Numbered from the stretch's first letter, positions 16,854 through 26,353 are shown. The stretch: DNA of 64,000 bases from Pseudonocardia alni (GCF_002813375.1 NZ_PHUJ01000001.1:1-64000), one strand, 5' to 3'. Translations and numbers: made by a program. The notes: a model not told the origin generated them from the letters alone.

Positions 16854-17750
16854 TCAGTCCGCGTTCCCTGCGCGGGTTCTATCCCGCCCTGACAACATAA
16901 TGGAAAGTACACGGCAAGTGATCTCGTTTGACAGACGAGGTGGGGGCGGCCGTCGGGTGCATGAGTCCGCCCCCCGCTCGGGCACACGCTGCCCGGGCGT
17001 GTGGCGGTCGGTGCCTGGCATGTGGCCGTGACCCTCGCGGCGATCGAGAGGGAGTGTGGCCGTGCCAGCACAGCGAGAGGACAGGGCGTGTCGGCCGTGG
17101 CGGTCACCTAGTCCGGTGCGCCGTCGTGGAGTGCCACCGGCAGGACGGCGGCGGCGACCTGCCCGCGGCTGCGCGCGCGCCAGATGGTCGGCAAGGTCGC
17201 GGCGGTTCAGATCCACACCGGTGGCCACGCAGACCGCGAGCTGATCGTCCAGGGCTCGGATTGCCGACACCCAGCCGGGCGGGACCGCCGGGCCCAGATC
17301 GCCGGCGTAGAGCACCTCGCCGGCCGTGCCAATAGTGATCCCTCCATCGGGGTGCGGCATCTCCACCGACCAGCCGGGCGGGCGCGGGAGGGCGCGGACC
17401 GCGCTCGGATGAGTCTCGGTCAATAGTGCCCAGCCGCGCCCCAGCATGGCGGAGACCAGCACGCTGACCAGCTCTGCGCCCCGATGCGGATCGGCCGCCC
17501 AGATGTCGCGGCTAAGCGCAAGCGTCAGGGTCGCCGCCACCTCACCGGTGCGCTCGTCGTGGACTACGCCCGGCGAGGCCAGCAACGTCCCCATCGGGTC
17601 GTCCGCGTTCACCGGCCGCAGCTCCTCCTCGCGCTCGTCGCCGTCCCGCACGTCGCCTTCGCTCCCCGTCGCCGATCGTCCGCTCGATCCGTATCCGCCG
17701 CGCTGCCTGCCGTCGCCCGACCTCACCCATGCTGCCATCCCACCAGTCAT
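16854..17750 (-). CDS. Hypothetical protein, probably frameshifted near its end
   Basis: Start chosen at ATG 17750, since frame upstream of it overlaps the relaxase start. The first about 190 residues look genuine (PMGTLLASPGVVHDERTGEV, GWALLTETHPSAVRALPRPPGWSVEMPHPDG) and resemble a small acidic alpha/beta protein. After residue about 190 the reading frame becomes low-complexity Arg/Pro. Moving to the +2 frame at the GC run 17171-17180 gives a natural end (VAAAVLPVALHDGAPD, stop at 17108-17110). Loss of one GC dinucleotide would explain this. The intact open frame runs on to 16854. Function unknown; its neighbour is the relaxase. Confidence 0.5.
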   Translation of the reverse strand: MTGGMAAWVRSGDGRQRGGYGSSGRSATGSEGDVRDGDEREEELRPVNADDPMGTLLASPGVVHDERTGEVAATLTLALSRDIWAADPHRGAELVSVLVSAMLGRGWALLTETHPSAVRALPRPPGWSVEMPHPDGGITIGTAGEVLYAGDLGPAVPPGWVSAIRALDDQLAVCVATGVDLNRRDLADHLARAQPRAGRRRRPAGGTPRRRTGLGDRHGRHALSSRCAGTATLPLDRREGHGHMPGTDRHTPGQRVPERGADSCTRRPPPPRLSNEITCRVLSIMLSGRDRTRAGNAD

Positions 17751-17823
17751 CGTCACCGCTTCTCCGCTAACAGACCTATGCATCAACTGATGATCTTCGG
17801 TTGGGTGCGGTAAGATGTGGATC
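17751..17823 (+). promoter_or_regulatory. Divergent promoter region of the relaxase gene
   Basis: Seventy-three bases between two divergent genes. A small inverted repeat CATCA-AC-TGATG lies at 17781-17792. TAAGAT at 17811-17816 would place the RNA start about at 17823, just before ATG 17824, consistent with a leaderless relaxase mRNA. It may also hold part of oriT, which commonly neighbours MobF relaxases; no nic site can be recognised by eye. Confidence 0.35.
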
Positions 17824-20800
17824 ATGCTGCGGATCAACACGGTCGGGGCGGGGGCGGTCGAGTACCTGCTCCGTGGCTCCGGCTGTGCCGCGCACCGCGG
17901 CCCTGAGCAGGGCGCCGAGCAGGGCACGGATGGGCCGGGTTACTACGCCGCGGCTGTCGAGCACGGTGAGCCGGAGGGCCGTTGGTTTGGGTCGGGGATC
18001 GTGGCGCTGGGTCTGCCGTTCGCTGCCGGTGAGGCGGTGGTGGCTGAGGATGTGCGGGCGGTGTTCGGTCAGCTGCGTCGCCCGGAGTCTTCGGAGGAGG
18101 ACCCGGTTTATCTGGGGAACCGGCCGCGGAAGTACCGGGCGGTGGAGGAGCGGGTCGAGCGGGCGATCAGGCGTGAGGCGGGTGTGCCGGCTGAGGAGCG
18201 GGTCGAGGAGATTCGTCGGGCGGCGGAGGCTGATACGCGTCGGAGTGTGGCGTATTACGACTGGACGTTCAGTGCGCCGAAGTCGGTGAGTGTGTTCTAC
18301 GCGGCGTTGCTCGCGGCCGGTGCGGATGGTGAGGCCGCGGCGGTGCGTGCGGCGCACGACCGGGCTGTGGAGACGGCGGTGTCGTTCGCCGATGAGCGGG
18401 TTGCGGTGACGCGGACGGGCCGGCATTCGGGTCCGCGGTCGCGGGCGGGGATGGGGACGTTCGAGCGGGGGCAGGGGACGACGTGGACGTTGTGGGGGCA
18501 CTCGACCAACCGTGAGGACGAGCCTCAGTTGCACACCCACGGTGCGTTGTTGAACCGGACCGCGACCGCGGATGGCCGAATCACGGCCCTGGACGGGGCG
18601 TCGTTCCGAGGGTTGAAGCAGGCCGTGGATGCGGTGTATCAGCAAGCCCTCGAGCAGCTGGTCACCGCCGCGGTAGGGGTTGCGTGGCGGGAGCGTCCGG
18701 ACGGGCATGCGCGGGAGATCGCCGGTGTCGACCAGGCGTTGATGGACGCGGCGTCGACTCGGACCGGGCAGGTGGATGCGCGGATCGCGGCGTTGGTGGA
18801 GGAGTTCCGGTCGCGCACTGGGCGGGCGCCGAGTGCGGCGGCGATGCACCGGATCGCGCGGATGGCGGTGCTGGACACCCGGGCGCCGAAGTCCGCGGAC
18901 GCCGGGCCGCAGGCGTTGCGGCGCTGGGCGCGGGCGCATTCGCGGGAGCTGCAGGGTGCATTGTCCGACGCGGCTGAGGCCGCCGCGCAGGGACAGCCGG
19001 TGCGGGGTGAGCGAGCGGAGCCGGTCGACCGGGAGGAGCTGCTGGGGGCGGCGGTGGAGCGGGTCACGGGCCGGTACGCGGTGTGGGACATCGGGAACCT
19101 GACGCTGGCGATCAAGGCCGAGGTCGGGGACCGGTGGGTGGGTCTCGGGCTGGGGGAGGCGACGCCGGCGCAGCGCGCGGCCGCGCTCGAGGACCTCGCC
19201 CGTGACGCGGTCCGCCGCGCGGACGTGGTGCAGGTGTCGATGGTCGAACCGGTGGAAGTTCCCGGCGGGCTGCGGCGCGACGGTGATGGTGGCTACGTCC
19301 TGCGCGGGGCGCATCGGGAGCGCTACTCCTCGGTCACACACGTCGGGCGCGAGGAGGCTGTCGTCGCTCGCGTGAGCGCACCGCTGGAGGTGGGGTTGGC
19401 CGCAGGCCGGGCGGCTGCGGTGCGGGAGGAGCTGGTCGGGCAGGGCATGAGCGGCGACCAGGTCGACGCCGTCGTGGCGATCCTGACGTCGAGGGTCGCA
19501 GGGGACGTCCTGGTCGGCCCGGCGGGTGCGGGGAAGTCCCGCACCGTGGGCGCGCTCGCAGAGATCTGGTCGCGGGAGATCGGTGGCCGGGTGTTGGGGT
19601 TGGCGACCTCACAGGTCGCCGCGGAGAACCTGCGTGGGGACGGGATCCCGGCGATCAACACGACGATGTTCGAGCACCGGTTCACCCCGGATGAAACCGG
19701 ACACGTTCGGCAGCGGCTGTCTGCCGGGGACCTGTTGATCGTGGACGAGGCCGGAATGTCGTCGACGATAGACCTGCACCTGATCACCCGGCTGGCCGCC
19801 GAGGCCGGCGCGAAGGTGGTCCTGGCCGGTGACCACGAGCAGCTGGGCGCGGTCGAGGCGGGCGGGTTGTTCGAGCACCTGACCCGGCACGCGGCGAGCG
19901 TGTCGGAGTTGGTGGTCGTGCACCGCTTCGCCGAGTCCTGGGAGCGCGCGGCGTCGCTGCTGGTGCGCGGTGGGGACACCGCCGCGGTGGCGGAGTACCT
20001 GACCCGTGGCCGGTTGCGGGCGGGGACGTTGGAGCAGATGCAGGCACAGGCCGGGAAGGCATGGCTCGCCGACACCGTCGCGGGCAAGCAGTCCCTGCTG
20101 ATAGTGGGAACCAACGACCAGGCTGCGGACCTGTCGCGCAGACTGCGCCAGGAACTCATCCGACTCGGGCGGGTCGACGGGCGCACGGTGAGCCGAATCC
20201 ACCGCGGGCAGAAGGTGTCGGTCGGGGACCGAGTGCAGGCCCGGCGCAACGACCGCGGTCTGCTGGTGGAGCCGGCTGTGCGCGTCGACGGTCGAACCGG
20301 GGTGGTGCAGCCGGTGACAAACAGGGAGATCTACACGGTGGTCGGCGCGACGTCAGAGGGGACGGTGCTGGGGCGGGACCGGCACGGCGCGATCGCGCAC
20401 TTCCCCGCCGCCTACGCCGAGGAGCACCTGACGCTGGCGTATGCGGTGACGGTGCACGCCTCGCAGTCGCTGACCGTGGACACCGGGCACTTCGTCGCGG
20501 ACGAGGGCAGCAGCCGGCACGCGGCCTATCCGGCGATCACCCGGGGACGCGAGTCCAACCACGTGTGGTTGGTGTCGGAGCGTCCGGCTGATGAGCACGA
20601 CCAGCAGGCGATGTATGAGACCGCGCGCAGCCGGTTCTCTGCCCTGGTCGAGCACAGCGGTGCGCAGGTCTCGGCCCTGGCTACAGCGGAGGAGGGCGAG
20701 GGGCGGGCGCGGTCGTTGGTGACGCTGGCTGGTGACTGGTTCGACCTCGCCCGCGCGCAGGGTGAGAAGCGTTCCGCGGGGCTGCTGGAGCGTGGGCTCG

Positions 20801-22122
20801 GGTCTGCGGTGGCCGGGCGGGTGGAGCGTGAGTCGGGGCGCGGTTCGTTGCTGACCGTGCTCGCTGAGGCCGAGGTCGGGGGGCATGACCCGGAGCGGTT
20901 GCTGCGTGAGGTCGCCGACCGCCGCGAGCTGGACTCGGCGGAGAACGTGTCGGACGTGCTGCGCTGGCGCATCGCCCGCACGCTCCCGACACGAGTAGCC
21001 GACGACGCGTCGGCCGCGCAGCAGTTCGTCACCTGGACCGTCGAGGGCGACGACGTGTACTCGGTGCAGCGGAACCGGCTGGCCCCGCTGATCACCGCCC
21101 GGGCCCGGGAACTCGGTGAGCAGGCGGCAGCCGAGCAGCCTGAGTGGGCGGTCGGACCGCTGGGCGCTGTCCCCGATGCCCAGGCGGAGCCGGAGCTGTA
21201 TGAGCGGTGGGTCGAGCGGGCCGGCGTGGCGGCGGGTTATCGCGAGTACGCCGGTGTCGGCGCGGAGTCCACGACGCTCGGTCCGGCGCCCGCGGCGGAG
21301 GATGTGCAGGCGCGGGCGTGGTGGACCCGCGCGGTCGTCGCGCTCGGCGGTGAGACGGCGATGCCGCGTCATCACTCCCGGTCCGACGCTGAGCTGGTGG
21401 AGAAGGTCCGGGCATGGGAGCGGACCCGGTCGACCGGTCCGGTGTATGCCGCTGACCTGCTGGCCGGTGCCCACACCCGCCTGCACGAGGCCCAGGTTGT
21501 CGCGACCCTGGCTGGGGCGCAGCGGGACAACCCGCACGCGGTCCAGGTCGAGCGGGAGCTGAGCGGGGTCAGCGCAGACGGCGCCGAGGCGATGGTGCGC
21601 ATCGCCCACGGGGAGGTCACCCGCTGGACAGGCGCCCACCAGCGGCGCAGTGAGTGGTACGAGGGGGTGCGCGAGGTCGCCGACGATGCGCGGTTGGCGG
21701 CGGAGGAGCTGCGTCGCCGTGGCCGCGACTGGCAGGTCGACCCCGAGCCCGAGCAGTACACCGACCCCGACCGGGGAGAGCGTCAAGGTATGCAGGCTTC
21801 GGCTGTCGGTGGTGGCGAGCATGGTGAGCTGCGGCCGGAGGTGAGTGAGGTGATCCGCCGCAACGAAGAGGCCGGGCGGGCCGCCGCGGCCGCGGGCAGC
21901 AACGACCCGACCGACCCCCGCGAGATCCTGCGGAGGCTCCGAGACAGCAGCCAGGCCGAACGCGGTCGGGGGCAGGACACCGGCCGTAGTCGTGACACCG
22001 GTGACCGGAAGGCTGGCCGGGCGGCGGAACGGACCCGGGCTGAGGACGCCGCGCGGCGTGCCCGCCAGGACCGGAGCCGCGACACCGGACGCGACCAGGG
22101 CCAAGGCCTCGGCCACAGCTGA
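17824..22122 (+). CDS. MobF-family (TrwC/TraI-like) relaxase-helicase
   Basis: A 1,432-residue protein. I prefer ATG 17824 (MLRINTVGAGAVEYLL, the usual MobF beginning) over ATG 17815. It contains N-terminal tyrosines (Y14; a YY pair near 40) that would attack oriT DNA; the three-histidine metal site, with H226 and the HTH pair at 237/239 in LHTHGALLNR; then a RecD-like helicase with Walker A GPAGAGKSRT (about 565-574), LIVDEAGMSS (about 638-647) and late motifs HRGQKVSVGDRV and TVHASQSLTVD. The C-terminal 400 residues are charged helix. It nicks at oriT, stays covalently bound, and unwinds the strand for transfer. It is divergent from two small minus-strand genes. Confidence 0.95.
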   Translation: MLRINTVGAGAVEYLLRGSGCAAHRGPEQGAEQGTDGPGYYAAAVEHGEPEGRWFGSGIVALGLPFAAGEAVVAEDVRAVFGQLRRPESSEEDPVYLGNRPRKYRAVEERVERAIRREAGVPAEERVEEIRRAAEADTRRSVAYYDWTFSAPKSVSVFYAALLAAGADGEAAAVRAAHDRAVETAVSFADERVAVTRTGRHSGPRSRAGMGTFERGQGTTWTLWGHSTNREDEPQLHTHGALLNRTATADGRITALDGASFRGLKQAVDAVYQQALEQLVTAAVGVAWRERPDGHAREIAGVDQALMDAASTRTGQVDARIAALVEEFRSRTGRAPSAAAMHRIARMAVLDTRAPKSADAGPQALRRWARAHSRELQGALSDAAEAAAQGQPVRGERAEPVDREELLGAAVERVTGRYAVWDIGNLTLAIKAEVGDRWVGLGLGEATPAQRAAALEDLARDAVRRADVVQVSMVEPVEVPGGLRRDGDGGYVLRGAHRERYSSVTHVGREEAVVARVSAPLEVGLAAGRAAAVREELVGQGMSGDQVDAVVAILTSRVAGDVLVGPAGAGKSRTVGALAEIWSREIGGRVLGLATSQVAAENLRGDGIPAINTTMFEHRFTPDETGHVRQRLSAGDLLIVDEAGMSSTIDLHLITRLAAEAGAKVVLAGDHEQLGAVEAGGLFEHLTRHAASVSELVVVHRFAESWERAASLLVRGGDTAAVAEYLTRGRLRAGTLEQMQAQAGKAWLADTVAGKQSLLIVGTNDQAADLSRRLRQELIRLGRVDGRTVSRIHRGQKVSVGDRVQARRNDRGLLVEPAVRVDGRTGVVQPVTNREIYTVVGATSEGTVLGRDRHGAIAHFPAAYAEEHLTLAYAVTVHASQSLTVDTGHFVADEGSSRHAAYPAITRGRESNHVWLVSERPADEHDQQAMYETARSRFSALVEHSGAQVSALATAEEGEGRARSLVTLAGDWFDLARAQGEKRSAGLLERGLGSAVAGRVERESGRGSLLTVLAEAEVGGHDPERLLREVADRRELDSAENVSDVLRWRIARTLPTRVADDASAAQQFVTWTVEGDDVYSVQRNRLAPLITARARELGEQAAAEQPEWAVGPLGAVPDAQAEPELYERWVERAGVAAGYREYAGVGAESTTLGPAPAAEDVQARAWWTRAVVALGGETAMPRHHSRSDAELVEKVRAWERTRSTGPVYAADLLAGAHTRLHEAQVVATLAGAQRDNPHAVQVERELSGVSADGAEAMVRIAHGEVTRWTGAHQRRSEWYEGVREVADDARLAAEELRRRGRDWQVDPEPEQYTDPDRGERQGMQASAVGGGEHGELRPEVSEVIRRNEEAGRAAAAAGSNDPTDPREILRRLRDSSQAERGRGQDTGRSRDTGDRKAGRAAERTRAEDAARRARQDRSRDTGRDQGQGLGHS

Positions 22123-22152
22123 CCCCGCACCGGGGAGTCCGCCCCCGGGGGG

Positions 22153-22899
22153 TCAGCCGAAGGGGTACACGCGCTCCTCGGGATGGGCCGGGCCGGCCCA
22201 GGGCTGCAGTGCAGCTTTGCGCTGGATCTCGCGATCGAAGTCGCGGTACTCGGCGTCGGGGGCGAGCACGATCTCGTGCTCGCTGCTCCACAGGCCGGTG
22301 CACGGTCCGATGAAGTAGTCGGTGGAGGCCAGTTCTTCGTGGAGCGGTGGGCTGAGGATCTCGAACGGGGCCGCGGCGCGGGGCGGTCCCCAGTGCAGCT
22401 CGATGCGGCGGAACCGGTCGGTGGTGTGGTACTCGATCGCGCCCCGGAACGAGACGTAGATGTCGTCGACCACGTCGTCGATCGAGCCCCGGTCGATGGG
22501 ATACCGGCGGCCGTCGTGAACCGCGATCGCGGTCGGCCCGACCAGCAGATGCAGGTGCAGACGGCTGCCGGGGATTCCAGGGACGACGGGGTGGATGACC
22601 GGAGTGATCTCCAGGTGGCACGGCCAGGCCCGGCCCGCATGGGCGACGTAGCCGCCGAGCTGCTGGGTCTCGCGCACCGTCGATTGCGTTGCGATGTCGA
22701 TCGTCGCACGGAAGGTGTCGAGGTCGGCGGGGCTATCCTGGCCGCAGAGCCGGTCATAGAGCAGCGACAGCGTCGGCGCCGCGGTGACCTGGATGTCCAG
22801 GGCCCCGGCGGGAGGCTGTTCGTGCGGGTAGGAGAACAACGGGACGGCTTTGTTCGTCGGCTGCTGAAACTCTACGGCTGGAAGCCCTCGCAACGTCAT
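22153..22899 (-). CDS. Small relaxase-domain-like (HUH) protein lacking catalytic tyrosines
   Basis: A 248-residue protein; ATG 22899. Between residues about 35 and 155 it follows the MobF relaxase domain seen next door: LDIQVTAAPTLSLLYDRL matches DWTFSAPKSVSVFYAAL; then a helix; then H103 with H115/H117 in RLHLHLLVGPTA, followed by DGRRYPID and DIYVSFRGAIE, the order found in TrwC. The three metal-binding histidines are kept at nearly the same spacing, but the N-terminal tyrosine region and the whole helicase are missing. It is the last gene of the transfer operon and faces the relaxase gene. It may modulate relaxase or DNA processing (inference), and could be unrelated despite the pattern. 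Confidence 0.55.
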   Translation of the reverse strand: MTLRGLPAVEFQQPTNKAVPLFSYPHEQPPAGALDIQVTAAPTLSLLYDRLCGQDSPADLDTFRATIDIATQSTVRETQQLGGYVAHAGRAWPCHLEITPVIHPVVPGIPGSRLHLHLLVGPTAIAVHDGRRYPIDRGSIDDVVDDIYVSFRGAIEYHTTDRFRRIELHWGPPRAAAPFEILSPPLHEELASTDYFIGPCTGLWSSEHEIVLAPDAEYRDFDREIQRKAALQPWAGPAHPEERVYPFG

Positions 22900-23026
22900 C
22901 GTGAACCCTCCTCCCCGATCGTCACCAGCACGGTCAACCAGTCACCGTAGCGGGAGCCACCGACACTTCCGTCCGATCCTTTAACGATCACTCCGTGAAC
23001 GCTCTCCCTGCCGAGGCTGTGTCCGG

Positions 23027-24916
23027 TCACCAGTGGAGCGGCCGGCTGCCGGGGTAGGGGCTCGGTCGGGGCTCGGGCCGGGGCAGATGCGTCCCCGAGA
23101 CGGGATAGCCGTGGGCGTCGATGGGGATTCTGCCGCTTTCGATGGTGTCGACGTCGCGGCGGAGCTGTGCTCCGTCGGGGCGGTCAAAGGGGTCGACGGT
23201 GCGGGCTTGGATCGCGAGCAGGTGGCGGAACACGAGCAGGACCTGGCCGCGGTCGAGGGTACGAACCTCGGCCGGCTGGTAGGTGTGGATGCGCTCGTGG
23301 CTGCGGGTCGCGCCGCGGGCTCCGTTCCAGAGCCCGCCGGTCGGTTCCTGCAGCCGGGTGCGTTCGTGCTCGCCGAGGATGGTGGAGAGCCACTGCAGAG
23401 TGGAGGGGTCCTTCAATCCTCCCCAGACGGCCATCAGCGAGCTGTTGTCGAGCAGCGTGACCGCCTTCTGCGGCCCGTATGTGGTTTCCAGCTGTGCTTT
23501 GGACTGTGCTGCCCAGTGGATGATGACGCCCCGGCTCAGGGAGTCGGCCTGGGTGGTCGGGAGGTCCGGTACCGGTGTGGCGGCGGGGAGCTCGTCGAGG
23601 ACAGCCGTGGCGGGTGGGTCGAGTCGCTTCTTCGGGTAGCGCAGCCCCATCTCGCGGGCGGTGTCGATCCATTCGGCGACGATGGTGGTCATGACGGGTG
23701 CGGCATGGGCGTCGTTCTCGGCGGCGACCAGGTACAGCGATCCGCCGGAGGCGATGAACCGCTCGACGTCATAGGAGCCTGCGGGGGAGTGGTTGCAGAG
23801 CTCGCGGATCCGGCGGTCGGCGAACGGGGCCAGAGCGCGACGGACCGAGAGCCAGACCGCGTCGGCGGTCTGGGGGACCATGTTCAACTCGGCCTCGAGG
23901 GCATCGCCGTAGGCCCGGTAGCGGACATGGCCCTGCAGGATGGTGACCGCGGAGCGGGCGGCCTCGCGGTCGGTGGCCCAGGCGGCGAGGCGGGCGAGGT
24001 CGCCGCCGGACAGGGCGGCGGCGAGGAGGTAGGCGCCGACCACGCCGACGGCGCGCTGGCGGAAGACCCGGTCGTTGCCCGAGCCGCGTCCGTCTCCGGT
24101 CTCCACCGCGAGCGCGGATGCCTCGACGAGCATGCGGGCGCGGTCCCAGGCTGTGATGTCGTCGTCGCAGCCGCGTAGCGGTGACCAGCGCAGTTTCGCC
24201 GGCCAGTTCACGGTGCCGGTCAGGTCGAACACCAGGATCGGGCCCGGCATGGGGCGCCGGGATCGGGCCAGCGCGGTCAGCATGAGCAGGTCGGGCTTGG
24301 TGGTCGAGCACAGCAGCGCGCCGGGCGCTTCCAGGCACAGCGGGGTGAGCCAGCGGCGCGACTTCCCGGTCTGGGTCGGTGCCAGGGTGCCGGTGGTGGT
24401 CTCCAGCGGCGCCCACAGAGGGCCGGTCGGGCCGGTGGGCAGCGGGATCCCGACCTCCCCCGGGGCGGCGGTCCGGATCTCGGCCGGGGTCAACGAGGGG
24501 CGCAGGCGGGTCGCGGAGGTGCGGCATGCGCGCAGGGACAGCTCAGCGCGGATCTGGGCTCGGGTGGCGTGCCCGGGCTTGGTCGGTCCCCAGCTGCGCC
24601 ACCACCACCGCCCGAGCACCGCGGCCGCGGCGGCCAGCACGATCGCGGCGGCGACGGTGCAGGACAGGAACAGGGTGGATTGACGGGTCAGGTACGCGAG
24701 GGTGCTGTCCGGGGGTGGTGTGGCGCCGAGGGAGGAGCGGATGAGCGCGGTCAGGTCGCCGAAGCCGACCAGGAGCAGCCGGGGCGCGCCCGACAGCAGC
24801 CCGGTCATCACCGCGGCGATCTCGACCACGAGTGTGGCGAACAGAGCGAACCCGAGCGCGGTCACCGGCAACGCGAGATCTTCGGCCCAGGGCCGGGGAG
24901 CGCGAGTTCGGGTCAT
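23027..24916 (-). CDS. Type IV coupling ATPase (VirD4/TraG-like)
   Basis: A 629-residue protein; ATG 24916 overlaps the upstream stop (ATGA), and an AGGAGCG site precedes it. Two transmembrane helices lie at about 14-42 and 80-102. Walker A APTQTGKSR is at about 179-187, following GPLWAPLETTTGTL, and a Walker B-like ATAVLDELPAATP sits near residue 440. The C-terminal domain contains a TraM-recognition-like segment (GVIIHWAAQSKAQLETTYG). It would receive the relaxase-DNA complex and pump it to the channel. It is coupled to the PhoX-family gene and is the penultimate gene of the operon. Confidence 0.9.
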   Translation of the reverse strand: MTRTRAPRPWAEDLALPVTALGFALFATLVVEIAAVMTGLLSGAPRLLLVGFGDLTALIRSSLGATPPPDSTLAYLTRQSTLFLSCTVAAAIVLAAAAAVLGRWWWRSWGPTKPGHATRAQIRAELSLRACRTSATRLRPSLTPAEIRTAAPGEVGIPLPTGPTGPLWAPLETTTGTLAPTQTGKSRRWLTPLCLEAPGALLCSTTKPDLLMLTALARSRRPMPGPILVFDLTGTVNWPAKLRWSPLRGCDDDITAWDRARMLVEASALAVETGDGRGSGNDRVFRQRAVGVVGAYLLAAALSGGDLARLAAWATDREAARSAVTILQGHVRYRAYGDALEAELNMVPQTADAVWLSVRRALAPFADRRIRELCNHSPAGSYDVERFIASGGSLYLVAAENDAHAAPVMTTIVAEWIDTAREMGLRYPKKRLDPPATAVLDELPAATPVPDLPTTQADSLSRGVIIHWAAQSKAQLETTYGPQKAVTLLDNSSLMAVWGGLKDPSTLQWLSTILGEHERTRLQEPTGGLWNGARGATRSHERIHTYQPAEVRTLDRGQVLLVFRHLLAIQARTVDPFDRPDGAQLRRDVDTIESGRIPIDAHGYPVSGTHLPRPEPRPSPYPGSRPLHW

Positions 24917-26313
24917 CGGGCGCTCCTGGTCGGGGTCGAGTCGGTCTCGAAGGGCCGCTGCGCAGATGTCCCACCTGGAGGTCGGTCGGGCTGCCAGGGG
25001 CCGGTGATCGCTAACAGCACCCCTGGTTGCTGGATCCCGGCGAAGAGCACCTTCCCGTCGGGGGAGAAGGTGGGGCCGGTGAACTCCGAGCCCATCTGGC
25101 TGCGGGCGATGGGGTAGGCGGTCCCGTCGTCGGCGACGCCGGCGAGGTGGTCGTCGCCGTCGCCGTCGGTGGACACGATCAGCCCGCCGAACGGGGCGGC
25201 GACGATGTTGTCCGGTGCCTCGACGGTCTCCCCATCCGCTTCCACAGCGAACACCGTGGTCAGCGTCAGTGTCGAGGCGGCGGGGTCGTAGTGCCAGATC
25301 TGGCCGTGGTGGGAGTCGGAGAAGCTGGAGACCAGGTAGGCGCCGGGGGCGCCCTCGTGGTCGGCCCACCAGGCGCCCTCGAGCTTTTTCGCCCGGGTGA
25401 TCCCATCGATCGAGCGCACCGAGCCCTGCCCGGCGTCGCGGTCGGCGATGGGAACCCACTCGACGGTGTAGGAGGTGCCGACGGTGTCGCCCTGGTCCAG
25501 GTCGTCGACGAGGTTCCCGGCCTGGTCGGTGGCGGCCATCGCGGCGAGCTCACCGGCGTCGACGTCGAGGGCCTTGAGCGCGCCGCTGCGGCCGCGGAAC
25601 CCGGTGGGTGGGGTCCACCGATAGACGGTGCCGTAGGGGTTGGAGGTGTCCTCGGTCAGGTAGATGGTGAGGGTGTCGGGGTCGACGCAGCAGGCCTCGT
25701 GGACGAACCGGCCGAGGGCTTTGATCGGCTGCGGGTCTCGGTTGGCCTGCAGGTCGACCGGGTCGACCTCGAAGACGTAGCCGTGACCGTCCTTGTCGGT
25801 CTCCTCGCAGGTCAGCCAGGTGCCCCAGGGGGTGACCCCGCCAGCGCAGTTGGTGGAGGTCCCGGCGAGTGCGACGGTCTCCCAGATGAGCTCGCCGTCG
25901 GGGGTGGTCTTGACGACGGTGCAGCCGCCGCCGGCGTCCTCGCGCCAGGTGTAGCCGCGCAGGTGCGGGACGGCGCCGCCGTCGTCGGGGCCGCCGCGGA
26001 CCTCGTGGTTGAGCACGACGAGCACGTTCCCGTCCGGGGCTGGGAACGCGGCGGCACCGTCGTGGATCCCGGGGGAGGCGTGCTCGGAGTAGAGGCGGGT
26101 CTTCCCGGCCTGGGTGACCACTCGGTAGGAGAACCCCTCGGGCAGCGCGAGCATGCCGTTCGGGTCGTCGACGAGGGGCCCGTAACCGGTGGCTGCGCTT
26201 GGTTGGGCGGCGATGCCTGCGGCGCCGAGCAGGCCGTGGACGGGGCCGGTCACGGCGATGCCGAGGCCGAGCTGTCCGGTGCGGCGCAAGAATCGTCGTC
26301 GGTCGATCAGCAC
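24913..26313 (-). CDS. PhoX-family (DUF839) phosphatase, Tat-exported
   Basis: A 466-residue protein starting with a Tat signal (RRRFLRR at 5-11, then a hydrophobic stretch to about 38). The repeated LP.GF..R.V..AG...., DG.AAF, VLNHEVRGG, THTWGT-like GGVTPWGTWLTCEE and GRFVHEACCVD stretches follow the PhoX/DUF839 pattern: exported calcium/iron phosphatases that release phosphate from organic esters. Its place inside a conjugation operon, with its stop overlapping the coupling-ATPase start (ATGA), is unexpected. A structural or envelope role in transfer is possible; the annotation is family-level. The gene upstream (26354) ends 40 bases before. Confidence 0.85.
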   Translation of the reverse strand: MLIDRRRFLRRTGQLGLGIAVTGPVHGLLGAAGIAAQPSAATGYGPLVDDPNGMLALPEGFSYRVVTQAGKTRLYSEHASPGIHDGAAAFPAPDGNVLVVLNHEVRGGPDDGGAVPHLRGYTWREDAGGGCTVVKTTPDGELIWETVALAGTSTNCAGGVTPWGTWLTCEETDKDGHGYVFEVDPVDLQANRDPQPIKALGRFVHEACCVDPDTLTIYLTEDTSNPYGTVYRWTPPTGFRGRSGALKALDVDAGELAAMAATDQAGNLVDDLDQGDTVGTSYTVEWVPIADRDAGQGSVRSIDGITRAKKLEGAWWADHEGAPGAYLVSSFSDSHHGQIWHYDPAASTLTLTTVFAVEADGETVEAPDNIVAAPFGGLIVSTDGDGDDHLAGVADDGTAYPIARSQMGSEFTGPTFSPDGKVLFAGIQQPGVLLAITGPWQPDRPPGGTSAQRPFETDSTPTRSAR

Positions 26314-26353
26314 AGGTCCTCCAGGGAGCGGCTGCTGGTGATGCCAGATGGGG

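Noticed and set aside
20353..22116. 587-residue minus-strand frame opposite the relaxase
   Set aside because: Shadow of the relaxase helicase region; no domain of its own.
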